A stretch of 64,000 bases of DNA from the NCBI RefSeq assembly GCF_014529535.1, contig NW_023503555.1, forward strand, positions 7,316,001 to 7,380,000. Direction: 5' to 3'. Numbering within the stretch: the stretch's first letter is position 1; every line of letters starts with the position of its first letter. Source of the stretch: Bradysia coprophila (lineage: Eukaryota > Arthropoda > Insecta > Diptera > Sciaridae). The notes under the pieces are model-generated. The model had not been told where the DNA came from. It did no database searches and saw nothing but the letters and a program-made list of their open reading frames with translations. Made by a program: the position numbers and the translations under genes. Shown one piece after another: positions 31,076-43,525 of this stretch.

Positions 31076-33795
31076 CAAGAGATGTTTACACGTTAGAAGA
31101 TGGGCATCGAATGATGAAATTATTCTTCCTACTAGTTTCATGCACGTCGAAAACAAACTTATATGATTTACCCACACTACCAAACAAAATCAAATTTCAT
31201 CAAAGTAATCTTTTTTAATTGAGGCTATGATCAACAGTATAAAATCCCATTTTTCTCGGATACCTTCCAGATCCTTGGTCCTACATAGCCCATCTTCGAA
31301 CTTAGCCTCGGGATTTTAATTCCACGTATTTGAAAAAAAGAATCATCCAAATTGGTTAAAAATTACTCAAGTTATCGTGCCCTCAACGATTTTTTGTTAC
31401 CCACATTTAACGCTTTTCATAGCATTTCATACATTTTCAATCACAGTGAACCTTTTTGTTACCCACATTTTTCGGTATTTTCTGGTGTAAGACCCTGACT
31501 TTCAGTCAAGGGAATAAGTGGAAAAGTTTTGTGTGTTTATTCACCTAGGTTCACCTCATATAAATAAAATTCTCACCACAACTGGACCTTTTAACATTTA
31601 GTCACTCGTTACGTATTGGCAAGATTGTCATTGAAGTTTATAGTAATCAATTTTCGCTAAAACATTGGCAGATCACCAGCATTGGCTGTTTCTTCTTAGT
31701 GATCTTAAAGGTTTTCTTTACAGTTCCTATAGCAACGAGGGAAAAAAAAGTTGTAAATACATTTCGAGAATGTTGTTACAAATCATTAGAAAAAATTCAA
31801 TTTCCGACCTTTTTTCCCGAGGTAAACACAACTTTTTTCATAACAAAGGCTTCCGAAGTTTCAGCGGAATGGCGAAAATTACTGCGTTGTAATAGTTATT
31901 TATATGCTTCCTACTGGAGGACGAAAGAAAAAAATGTAAACCCACGGGCCAAAAAGGATTTTCGCATCGCTAGCATGAAATAGTTATTTACGTCACAAGG
32001 ACCGTTCACTGCTGTCTTGAGAAGGGATCAGTGGAAACATCAGATGATGGCTAGATCACGCTAGCCTCGGACCGCCCATGAATCCCAAGGTCGAAACAGC
32101 TTCTTTGCTTCATTTTGTTCACTTTACGCGATCCGTTGGGTAAAGGAAGGGCATTATTGCTCTGTTAGTAGGTCGAATTTTTTTTTACGTCCGCAGTTAT
32201 TACAGCTGTTGTTCTAGTGTTGCATTTAGTCCGTTGCCAAATCGCAACGTTAAAGAACTCGTAACACTCATTGATATTTTTACTTTCGGTTCCTATATGA
32301 AGCATGAAAAAAATCACTTTACGCACACTGCACCTCCAGAAAATGAGTCATTACTTGAACGTTCAAACTCATGCAAGGGCTTACGGTTAGCTCGTTCAGT
32401 TTGTGTTATTCTTTGGAACTTTGTATTTACCTTGTTTGATTGTTCGTCTCTGGCTGCAACCTTCACACTCAGCAAAATGAAGAGTTCGGAAGGTTCTGAA
32501 CAAGAAAGTTATCTGCTATTACATGTTGATGATGGCGACAGTGTTTGTAGTGTTTGGGCTTGAATTACTGCTGTAATTTGCATGACGGGACCTGAGTGAA
32601 TGATAAGTTTCCAGCACGAGCCGGAGGAATCGAATTCGCTTAAAATCATTTTACATAAGTTCGGAACAACGTGTTTCCTAATAGACGTTTGAAATACGCG
32701 ACCAGTCGCGATGTTTCTACACTAGTTAGGAAAAGATTTTGTTATTCTATGAGCGAAATTAACTCTTTCTTGCCTGGTATGTCGTAAAATTCCGAAAAGA
32801 TTTGGACATTTTTTCAAGAGTTTCGTTTGAACCCGCTCTAATGGTAAATTTATGATTAGCGCGGCTTCAGCCAAAATTTCTGCTCTACAGAGGAATTTTT
32901 AGATGTCGACGTCTTCGGAAAAAATGTTAGTGGAGTTGCAAGGAACAACTTTTCCTTTCAACGTCATAAGAAATTTTGGTTCTAAATATCGAAAGCAGCC
33001 CAACCCGTGTAAAGTGAAACAAGGTCGCATGACAATGTAGAATTGGTCCATACATTCTCGACGGTGTTATTCGGGATGGTTGCAGCTACTTAAGTTAATC
33101 TGTTAGGATTATGATTTTACCGCACGTTTTGCAATGGACACAAACTGATTTGTGACACAGATGCGTAAATTTGTCTGAGATTTGCTGATTACATCAAAAA
33201 TGATTTTCAAAATTGCCAGTCAGGTTATTCGGGTTCACTTGACAGACTGAATTTCAGGTCAGATCATCGTCAATTTCCGCATCAGTTCAACACAATCTGT
33301 TTTAGTCTTAATTCGTGCTGGTCACATTTTATTGGCGCACCGGACAAATTAATTTTCATCCAAAAAAAAATTCGTTTTCAATTCCTCAACACATTTCTTT
33401 TCATCAAATATTTAAGTTCGTGTTTAAAGAAATTTAAATGTTGTAATCCAAGCTATTGATAATTATTTACATCATTGGTAAAAATTAAGTTAAATTCGAA
33501 TTGATCGGTGATATCTGCCACCGAAAATTAATAAAATTTGCTGAAGAAATCCAATAAGGAAATAGGCCCAACTGGAAGTGATTTTCTCATTGACTCAATC
33601 GACTGCGTCCACGACGTGCTAGAGAGAAGAATGCTAAATTTCTTACAACTTCGACGCTATTTGCATTTGTTACCTTCTGTGCGAGAAGAAGTCCTCCGGA
33701 TGCGACCGAGCTGAAATGGAAACAAGGAGAAAATTTAAATCATCTGGATCTGGACGGATGATGCTTGTAGGCATTGTTTAACATTTCATCGAATT
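31076..33795. other. 2.7 kb without a supported gene
   Basis: AT-rich intergenic DNA. A TATAAATA word occurs near 31560, and open frames of 60 to 109 codons (31665..31983, 32234..32563) follow, but they lack ATG starts at sensible places, conserved motifs or splice logic. I do not call them. Confidence 0.3.
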
Positions 33796-34025
33796 GTGTT
33801 ACAATACCTAAGACGAAAGATTTGTCTTGGATCTGAGCAGTCTGATCAAATTAGTCTGGGTACTGAGGGAAATGAGGAAGCGGATAAGTTGGCTAAGGCA
33901 GGCTTTGAAGAATATATGCGGACAAACCCATGTTTATGCTCTGCTATCGCTCAAAAACGAAACGCCAGAAAAAACGGTAACCGTGACCTAATGAACGACT
34001 GGTACGCAAGCGCAGACTTTCGAGC
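33796..34025 (+). mobile_element. RNase H fragment of a non-LTR retrotransposon
   Basis: The plus-strand frame reads GTEGNEEADKLAKAG, the C-terminal RNase H motif (GNEEAD) of I/R1-type LINE polyproteins, followed by a typical post-RNase H stretch (NPCLCSAIAQKRNARKNGNR). Neither the reverse transcriptase nor a 3' tail is visible. It ends next to the last recognisable exon of the shortened Megator gene, on the opposite strand. Confidence 0.6.
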
Positions 34026-34070
34026 GACAACAACAACGACTCACAAATTCTTTCTTCATTTTGAACTTAC

Positions 34071-37000
34071 CTGGAATTCTTCTGAATCCACTGTTAAATC
34101 GGCCGACACTCTTCCACTATCAACCGACTCGACTTCGCTGATCAAATCGTCACCAACTACGGTTGCAGATTCGCTATCACCCGTTTCGTCTGCTAAACAA
34201 AAGTTTAAATTAAAAATGTGAAAACAAATCACAAACCGGTCGGTCACTTACCATTCCCATCGACAATAGATTGTTGTGCTCCAGGCAACAACGCCACTTC
34301 ATCATCCTGTGCGGTTTCACCATTCTCATCGTTGATGCTTTCTTCTAAATTGTTTTTCGATGTAACGGCTTCACAACCTCGTTGTAAACGTGTTCGCTTC
34401 GACAGTGGTGACACTTTGACAACTCCAGACGAAACTTTCGTATCGATCGGCAGAACTGCATCGCTATCTCGTGGACGCTTTAAGCCGCTTGGTTGTTTCT
34501 TCAGCGAAGTGGTAGCTGATGAAACAGTTTCTGTTGACGTAACAACATTTTTCAGCAGTTCGGGGTTCAGTTCGTTGTTCGAATCTTTTTTGTACTCTGA
34601 TCGCAGTGCCAGACACTGATTCTTAAAATATTTCGCTTCGTTTTTGGCTCTAAGTTCACTTTCCGCGGATAGTTTCAGTTGTTCCTTAGACTCCTGTAGC
34701 GCCTCCTCCAGCTTCGAGGTTTTTTGCATCAGTTTCTTTCGATGGCCGTCAAGAGTCTCCATGTGCTTACACTTTGATTCAATGTCTTGTTCCAGACGAG
34801 CCTTCTCAGCTTTCATCAAATTCATTGCTACGGTTGCTTGTTGTTCCTTTTCTTTCTCGGCAGTCAATTCAGCTCTAATCGAATTTAGTTCTTCGGTAGC
34901 TTGCCGTTGACGTTCTTTCTCTGAGGCCAATTGCTTCAAATCTCTTCCCAGACAAATTTCGTTGATTTTTAACTTATTGACATTCCCTCGCAGCACTTTG
35001 TTCTCCTGAACCATTTTTGCTTCTGACTCAACGAGCGCACTGTTCTTGGCTTGCAACATCTGCAGTTCCCCTTCCAGTCTGGCTCTTTTTTCAGCCAGAT
35101 CTTCAACTTGATGACAGAGATCCTGATTTTCCGATCGTAAAAGAATGTTGCTGTCTGTCACCGCATTCAATGTCCCTGCCGCACGGCGAAGCTCTTCGTA
35201 TTCAGCTGACAGTTCAAAGTTATTTATCGATGATGTTAGTGAATCGGAATTTAGTCGACTAGTGAGTTCATTCACCCTATTCTTCAGCATGTCCAATTCA
35301 GCGGAAAGGCGAGTATTTTCGATGGTAAGAACTTCCAATTGAGTGACCGCTAGCTCCTTCTCTCGTCGTAAGTATTTTATCATTCCGAAGATCTTTTCAG
35401 ATGGAAAGTTTTCGAATTCCTCGTCGGTAAACGTCCGATTCATTATGGAACTGTTGACAACGGATTCGTTGAATGGGTCGTCGCTTGCAGGTTTTGCCGG
35501 TTTCATATTTTGAGCTTGCAGCAGATCTACCAGCTCTAAAGTTTGTTTCTCCAACATTTCCACTTTGCGTTCCAACTCACGTCGATCGGCGATCAACTGT
35601 TTGCTGGTCGCTTCCCATTCCATCTGGGCCTTTTTCTTCGATTCATCGGCTTCCACTTTAGCCAATTTCAGTTGTTGGATTTGATCTTGACAACCATTCA
35701 ATTCGGTTCTCAGAGAAGTTACACTCTTAAGATCCACGGAACGTGCGGAGAGTACGTCAGCGTAATTCGTTTCGACAATTTGCAAATTTTCCTTTAATTG
35801 GTGATATTGCCGGCGTAGCTCATGTAATTCTTTGTTGTTTTCGGCGACCTTCTCTGCGGCTTTCTTATTTTCTGTTTTCATGTTTTCCAACTCGACACTT
35901 GAGTTCTTCGATGTAAGAACTCGAATTTCACACTGAAGTTCATTGATGTGCGCCTTTGAATTGCTTTCGCCGAGTCTACACGCATCCAAATCACTTTTGA
36001 GCCCATTCTTTTCCGCTTCCCAATTCGACTTGAGCCGGTCAAACAATTTCGTTTTTGACGCAAACTCTTGAATTTCCAAATTTAGTCTCTCGATCTCGGC
36101 GTGCTTATTGTTCAGTTCAATCTGCAAATCCTTGGAGCTTCTAGCCTTCTTCGAAAGGCAAGCGGCTGAACTGCCCGTGGCTAAAGCTTCCTGCAATTTT
36201 TCGCTCAGACTTTGATTCTGTTGGTCTTTTCCTTCGACTTGCCCTCTTGTCTCGAACAATTTGGTTCGTAGACTTTCAGCAGTCGCTTGCTCATCCGACA
36301 ACTTATTGATTGCGGTATCCCGCTGTCGCTTTAGTGACTCATTTTCTTCCTTGAATCGTATCTGCTCTTCGTCCAGCTTCCGTTTCAACGCTTCACATTG
36401 GCGCGTTTGGGAATCCAATCGCCTTTCCATTTGTATACGGCCCTCGAAGTCAGACCGTTCCGAAGAAATCTTGGCCAGCTCGCGACTGCTCTCCAGTATG
36501 CTCTGGGTCATCTTTTGACGGTGGAATACACTGTTCTCAATATCGAGATTTTTATTGGCCTCGGTGAGGCGGCGACACTCCATTTCCAGGTAGCCGCATC
36601 GACTTTCGGTTTTTGATATTTGCATGATGGTATTCCAGTATCCCTGTCTCAACTTGTTGTTAGCCACTTCGTGTTTGGCAATCGTTTTGTCGTAGATCTG
36701 GTTACGTTCCTCCAAAGCCTGGATCTGTTTCTTGTACATGGAAATGTCATTCCGGAGAGATACCACTTGCTCGCTGGCGAAATTTTCCTGCGATCGAAGT
36801 CTACTGTTCTCCGATATGAGTTCACTCACCTTTTGCTCCACACTTTCGCACTCTTGCTTCAACATTTCGAAGTTGATAGTTGCTTGTTTATGATACTCGT
36901 TGTGCTCTTCCTTAAACACTTTTAACTCTTTCACCTTCTCTTGCAGTTTGAGTTCTACATCCAAGAGTTTCTTGTCAGCTGTCGAATGACCTGTTGCTGA

Positions 37001-40000
37001 TTGTGAACTACTCAACGGTATATAGTCCATCATCTCCTCCTCCGACAACGTTTGCTTGCCCATGCAATGCATGGCTTCGAAGTACAGTTGCTTGAATCTC
37101 TCTTTCTGCTTTGTGGTCATTGCAAGAAGATTTTCGTTAGCCAAACAGGCTGTTTCCGCGTCATTCACTTGCCTTTCCAGGTAGGAAATCTTTTTCTCGC
37201 AAGTCTGCAATTTGATGTTTTGGTCTTCCAGTTTGGCAATTCTTCTGCTCAGTTCTCGGATCTTTAACATCAACTTCTGGTTGTTCTCTTGCAGTTCAAC
37301 GATATTGTCGAACGTGATCAGCTCCTTCCTGATTGCTTCACTGGACAAACCCAACCTTTCGAACTGTAGCTGATCGGATGTCGGTTCGTTGTCACTCGTT
37401 TCCACTTTATTCAAGAGATTGCAGATTTGACGAGCGAGATCCTTCTGGGTACATTTCAGCTGGACATTTTCGCTCTCAGCATCAGCCAATCTTTGAGAGT
37501 TTTCCTTCAGTTTTTCGCGAAGACTTTCCTGTTCTGCCACAGCTGCAACCACTTGCTCGGTGATCTCTTCGTTTTGCTTCAGAATTTTTCTGAGCTCAAT
37601 CTGTTGTCGCTCAAATTCTGACGTGATCTCCTGGAGTTCGATCGTCAAACATTCCATTTTTGTGTTGTTGTGCAGACATTCCACTTCTAAACGATGAACT
37701 TCATCGAGCGAGTCATGATAACGGCTGAAAATTTCCGTAAGAGTGGCGTTTTTCGTCAGCATACGATTCGAAGTCGCAGCTCTGGGAAACAGTTTCTCCA
37801 GCACATTCTCGGCGCGTTCAGTCTCAACGGCTTTCAAAGTCTCACCAGCCGTTTTAAGTTCGTCGTTCAATTTCTCAATCGTCGCACTCATTTCTGACAG
37901 TTCCACTTGATGGTGTTCTGTTAAATCCTTGAGATGGGTCTCGAGCATCTCGAATTTCTCTATTGTTTGTTTCAGAGCTTGGTTTAAGCGGGTCGTTGCC
38001 GATGCATTTTGAACCTGACACTCATCGAAATTAGCCTTGTGCAAGTCGACCAATTTGATTTTTGCATCCAATTCGCATTTGTAGTGTTCAATCAATGCAG
38101 CCGATTCATTCAATTGAGCCTTCAGTTGCACCGACTCACCGTCAGGTTGACTCGTTGACAATTGGGTCGATTCGGTCAACTGACGAATCATGAAATTAGC
38201 GGCACGCAATTCCTCTGTCTTTTCTCTTAGGTCATATGACAATTGGGCAGTTACAGAAGTTACGTATTGATTTGCTAACGCCAGTTCCGCTGCCTGTTCG
38301 TTGCACTTATCGGTCAATTTACCGACTTCCTTTTTGAGCTGATCGATCTGCGTTTTTAATTTCTCTTCATTGTTGAGCCGCAACTGTTCTTGCTCCTGCA
38401 TTTCGGCTATGCTTTTCTTGCCCTCATCATTTTCAAACATTTCGGTCTCGAATTGTTGTCTGCAACTCGCCTGGTCCGATCGTAATTGACTGATTACGGC
38501 ATCCTTTCTGCCACAGATGTCCTTCAACTGATTGTTCTCGTCGACCAGATCATCACGCTTCCGGCGCAATTCTTCGTTTCGATTCTCTTCGGCTTGCATT
38601 CGCTCTGTGAGTAGTCTTGTTTCCGCATTGGACGTGTTTAATTGCTGGCGCAGTTCGGTTACACTGGATTCAGAGGTTGAAAGTAATTTTTCCAAATTTC
38701 CTTTTTCGGTGCTCGATGTCTGCAGATCTTTTCGAAGTTTTTCTGGAAATTAAATGAAGAAAATTGTAAAGGGTTTCGGTCAACCTAAATAGCCTCAATA
38801 CAAACAACACACTCTACGGATAATAGCGGCAGAGTCGAAATTTTGCTTGATTTTTGCAAGTGGTTCCAGGTGGTTCCGGGTGGTACCCGTGGTCCAATCG
38901 AAAAGTGATGTATGGAAGGTGCCCCTTATTTTTGATAATGAACAAGTCGTCAATACATCATTTTGTCCAAAAACTTCAAATTTAGCCGATATAATTTTGG
39001 GTCATTTTGACTCTGCCGCTATTATCCGTAGAGTGTGTGTTGTTCGTATTGAGGCTATTTAGGTCAACCTATTGAGGATACGGCGGTATGTATTTCGACT
39101 GAGAGGCTTTTCATCTGTTATCTACAGCAAACGTCGTAGTAAGTGATGAGGACTGGACTGGCGTTCTCTTTTATAACACGCCATGTTCTAAGACTAGCAA
39201 AATCTAAGCGCAACACTATCAACAGAAGAAGTAGTAGATTTTACGATTAAAGCTCGACGCGCTCGTCGTTTGTAAGAGGTTAAAACGAAAGGGTCTTTAG
39301 GGAAATGTGCCGGGACTATTTTTGCGAAAGAATTTTTCTAGTTTTTTCCACATTTTACTGAATTTTCAACAAAAAAAATGGGAAATTTTAGAAAATGTTT
39401 TCCTAAAAGAGATCTACAGAAGTGTTACTTTCTAATAATAGTAAACTCTCTGCCCGAAAGAGAATGCGAAACGGAAAGGAAAATATTTTCAAAGCTTGCA
39501 GCAGCCTGCTCTTTGAAAATGTTTTCAGCTATCGAGTAGCTGAACTATACGTTCGGACTTACCAAAGACACGTTGTCTCCGTAATATTTTTAATAAATTT
39601 GATCGGAATATCCAATTCGAAGAGGAGTCGAAGAATGTCAGATCAAATCTTACCCGTTCTTGACGTTGGTAGCTCATATCCAAATTTGGGGGACAGTGGG
39701 ACCAAAAAGTAGAAGTTAGAAAGTTGTTGTTCCTTAGTCCCTAAAATATTATTTTTGCAATTTATGTAGTACTAGACCTGTGTGTCCCGCGTTGTACCCA
39801 CTTGCGGACATGATATTCTACCGATGATCTGGTAACTGTTTCTGTAGATTTTTTTTGTCCGTTGATTTTTAGTACTAGAATTTGAGGTTTCAGGTGATTT
39901 CAAATCAAGTCAAACATACTCAGCCAAGTTTGTGTGAAGAACAGCATTGGGTAAACCTGAACTGAAACTCTGTTCCCCCCATTCCCCGTCCTGGTTCAGA

Positions 40001-40582
40001 ACCACTCTGCACTCCAACTGGATCGTTGCATATTTGAGACAAATTTCCACTTCAAAGCCATATTCATCGATACCCATGTATGGGTGGCGTCATTAGAAAG
40101 CAAAGACCAGTAGCAATTAGGGAAAACTGTTTTTTGTCAATTTGGTGGCTTTTCGGATGGACAGGAACTGTCAGAATTTCGCCTAAATAATCAAATTTTT
40201 ACCAATACTTTCAACTGATCGTAACTCATCAGGGCTGTATTTTACCCCCAAATAAGACTAATTTACCCGAAAGTACATGCAAATGCAATTATTTACCCGA
40301 ACTATATCGCATCATAGCACCCTCGCGACAATTCGTTATCATTCAAATGAATTACGATGTCATCATGGTTACAGGTTATGTTAACGGAATCGTAATAGTA
40401 CAAAAATTTAGGACTTCCAACTTACCGATAGTTTTCTGTGATCCATTGAAACGATTTTTCAGATCGGACACTTTGTTATTTGCCTCCTCGAGCACCTTTT
40501 CCAGTCGTTTTGCAATACTTTCGGGAATTTTGTCGTAGTTGCTGCGACCGAGCAGCATTAGTAAACTTTTTGTAGTTTCCAT
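34071..40582 (-). CDS. Megator/TPR paralog, shortened C-terminus
   Basis: Exons 40582..40426, 38742..34252 and about 34192..34071 encode at least 1590 residues with no stop reached. The N-terminus (DKIPESIAKRLEKVLEE) and more than 1,300 residues of heptad-rich coiled coil align with the full Megator gene at 45717..53225, many blocks nearly unchanged (for example ELITFDNIVELQENNQKLML). TPR/Megator forms the nuclear basket of the pore and scaffolds spindle-checkpoint proteins. Here the coiled coil is followed early by an NLS region (KRPRDSD, SKRTRLQRG) and a short acidic stretch; the long Ser/Thr- and acid-rich tail, the STPTLYVARR segment and the RGG-like end of the full gene are missing. The last exon ends in a good GTAAGT donor but only a LINE fragment follows. 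The frame is open, so selection probably kept it until recently. Confidence 0.8.
38784..39063. mobile_element. MITE in intron 1 of the shortened Megator gene
   Basis: Inverted arms of about 55 bp (CCTAAATAGCCTCAATA and complement, through GGATAATAGCGGCAGAGTC) with TCAA on both sides (38780..38783, 39064..39067). Confidence 0.7.
39420..39860. repeat. Dispersed repeat in intron 1 of the shortened Megator gene
   Basis: The stretch around 39640..39850 resembles 54340..54520 (CCTATTTTGGGGGTC and GCGGGCATGAT type words in matching order). It is degenerate and no ends could be set. Confidence 0.3.
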
Positions 40583-41169
40583 TTTTCTGCAACAAACTAA
40601 TTTATGCGAAATTGAGAAAGGCAGGTATGGATTTTCGTTGCGTAAAATGTTACCGATTGTTCTGTTTGTTTTGAACTTTTGATTTTAATAAAGAAAGAAA
40701 ACAACAAAAACTAACTGAAGGTTAATCATACTTCGCTCTCGTTAGTCACGACACTTTGATAAATTTCCCAACCGCGAAAACTTGTTTGTAGTAGGGAGAA
40801 AAAGCTCAGTCATTATGACGTAAGACGTAGGGGTGTACTGAGACCAAGACTGTAAACTTTGGGGCCAAAGTTTACAGCCTTGACTGAGACCGCTCGCATG
40901 CATCAAGGCTGTATTTATGTTGGAGAGGTGATGTCAGTGTCACTCATCTTTTCATAGAAAATGTAATATTTATGCTTACCGCACACGAGACGTCAAACAC
41001 ACATCTCGGCCATAGTTTCATTAACGGTTGTGGAAATTAGATAGAATTTTATAGAAAAATTCCTAACTTCATTTGACAGTCACGACATTTTATCCATAAA
41101 AACTAGGACCAAAGCGTGTATTCAATATCTCCGTCTGTGGTGAGCATTAGAGTCATAGGAGGCAAATTA

Positions 41170-41232
41170 TTTCGTATGAAACCCGTGTATTTCTATCTGC
41201 GTTACCTTCCCAAAGTTTACAGCCTTGACGTA
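41170..41232. repeat. CAAAGTTTACAGCCTTG repeat
   Basis: One of four related short stretches (17657..17714, 40845..40880, 42019..42073 inverted) that share CCAAAGTTTACAGCCTTG. The copy at 40845..40880 is itself a palindrome. Probably termini of one MITE family. Confidence 0.4.
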
Positions 41233-41260
41233 AACGAAGCGTTTCCGTTTTATGACAATA

Positions 41261-41398
41261 GGGCGTTCCATTTCGGATATAGTTCACTTTTATGCCGTGG
41301 GACATCATACAAAAAATGAGTAACGTGTTCACTTTCGGTATTTTTTTTATGAAGATGCCGTGGGACAAACTTGAACCATCTCCGAAATGGAACACTCT
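41261..41398. mobile_element. Short MITE, AGAGTGTTCCATTTCGG ends
   Basis: Left AGGGCGTTCCATTTCGGA and right TCCGAAATGGAACACTCT are imperfect inverted repeats, with GCCGTGGGACA repeated inside. No gene. Confidence 0.5.
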
Positions 41399-41709
41399 AT
41401 TTAAACAGAATCTTTTTGTGTAGGTTTGTTTTAAATAACTGTAAACTCGAACTTTGACAACACGAACGACAACATTTCATTCACAGAGGTGAACATAACC
41501 TAAACGTCAGCCCGTTAAAATTTTCATCAACCTGAAAGTTGGGGTTGAGCCGTCTTATGTGGATGAATTTTGACATTTCGAAATGACCTTGGAACAAACC
41601 TATTGTTTGAACGGACTTTTATCTAAACGGATTTTGACAAGTACCCCAACGTAAGTTATAATTAAATTGTCAACGGTTTTCTCGCTCTGATTATAAAGTA
41701 TAGTTGTTA

Positions 41710-41901
41710 CTAAAAAAGAGCACTCCGTTTAGCCTCCGTTTACATGACAGTTGTAAAATAGAACAAAGGAAGGAACTGTCACGTAAACGGAGTAAAAAAT
41801 TGAAATAAATTTAATTTCCACTCCGTTTGTGTGACAGTTCTTTTGTTCTATTTTACAACTGTCATGCAGACGGAGGCTAAACGGAGTGCTCTTTTTAGGT
41901 G
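41710..41901. mobile_element. Hairpin MITE, AAAGAGCACTCCGTTTAGCC
   Basis: Two inverted arms of about 80 bp with a spacer of roughly 25 bp. The arms contain GGAACTGTCACGTAAACGGA-type words and differ at a few positions. Confidence 0.7.
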
Positions 41902-42381
41902 GAAACTACACTTATATTAGAACACTACATTAGAACAAAAGAACTCTGTCAATTTTGACACTATACGTCGCCTATTTGTCGCTTTCTAAATGGCCAGTAA
42001 GTATGTGGAGACTTTTAGTGCCACCAAGACTGTAAACTTTTGGGAGAAGCATTATGATACGCGGTTGACACACCACTCTCAACCTCAATATTAACAATTC
42101 ACCAAGCCATATAAAACCGATTTTGATTCGAATATTTTTGGATGGACAAGGTGTGAGCCCAGTGAGGAACATGCTTTCGCATTTCCCTAAAATCGCCTTA
42201 AACCGGTCTGAATGCAACAGGTGGAATAGACACAATAACTCCGCAATAAACTTAAAAATTCCCTCATCTGTTCACCATGACATTATCCTTTTTGCAGTTA
42301 GATGGCAGATGAATCTATTTGTAGAATTTCGAACATTTTCGAATGACGTAGGTCTTTTCAAGCGTTTCGGCTTTGTTGTTA

Positions 42382-42391
42382 TTTTCGCGCC
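42382..42391 (+). promoter_or_regulatory. E2F-type site upstream of PCNA
   Basis: TTTTCGCGCC matches the E2F consensus (TTTSSCGC) and lies about 227 bp upstream of the PCNA start codon. E2F sites control PCNA in Drosophila and mammals; use here is inference. Confidence 0.55.
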
Positions 42392-42593
42392 TTTTGCATA
42401 CAAACTTTGGCATCTGTCACTAAAACTAGTCGCGAGAATCTTCGGTAAATCGTACCTCCGGTAAAAATTATAAATTATTGCAATCTTTGCTCATTTCAAT
42501 TAACGCAGCGATAAGTCTCGAAAGAGCGGAATACAAAAAAGGTAAAACCAATTGAATGTTACACCAAATTGTGAAATTCATCGTCTACAGTAA

Positions 42594-43525
<932 letters not shown>

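Noticed and set aside
31665-32563. Open frames of 75 to 109 codons after a TATAAATA word
   Set aside because: No proper ATG, no motif, no splice structure; chance frames in intergenic DNA.
39422-39712. 96-codon plus-strand frame in the intron of the Megator paralog
   Set aside because: It overlaps a degenerate dispersed repeat also seen near 54340 and shows no family signature.
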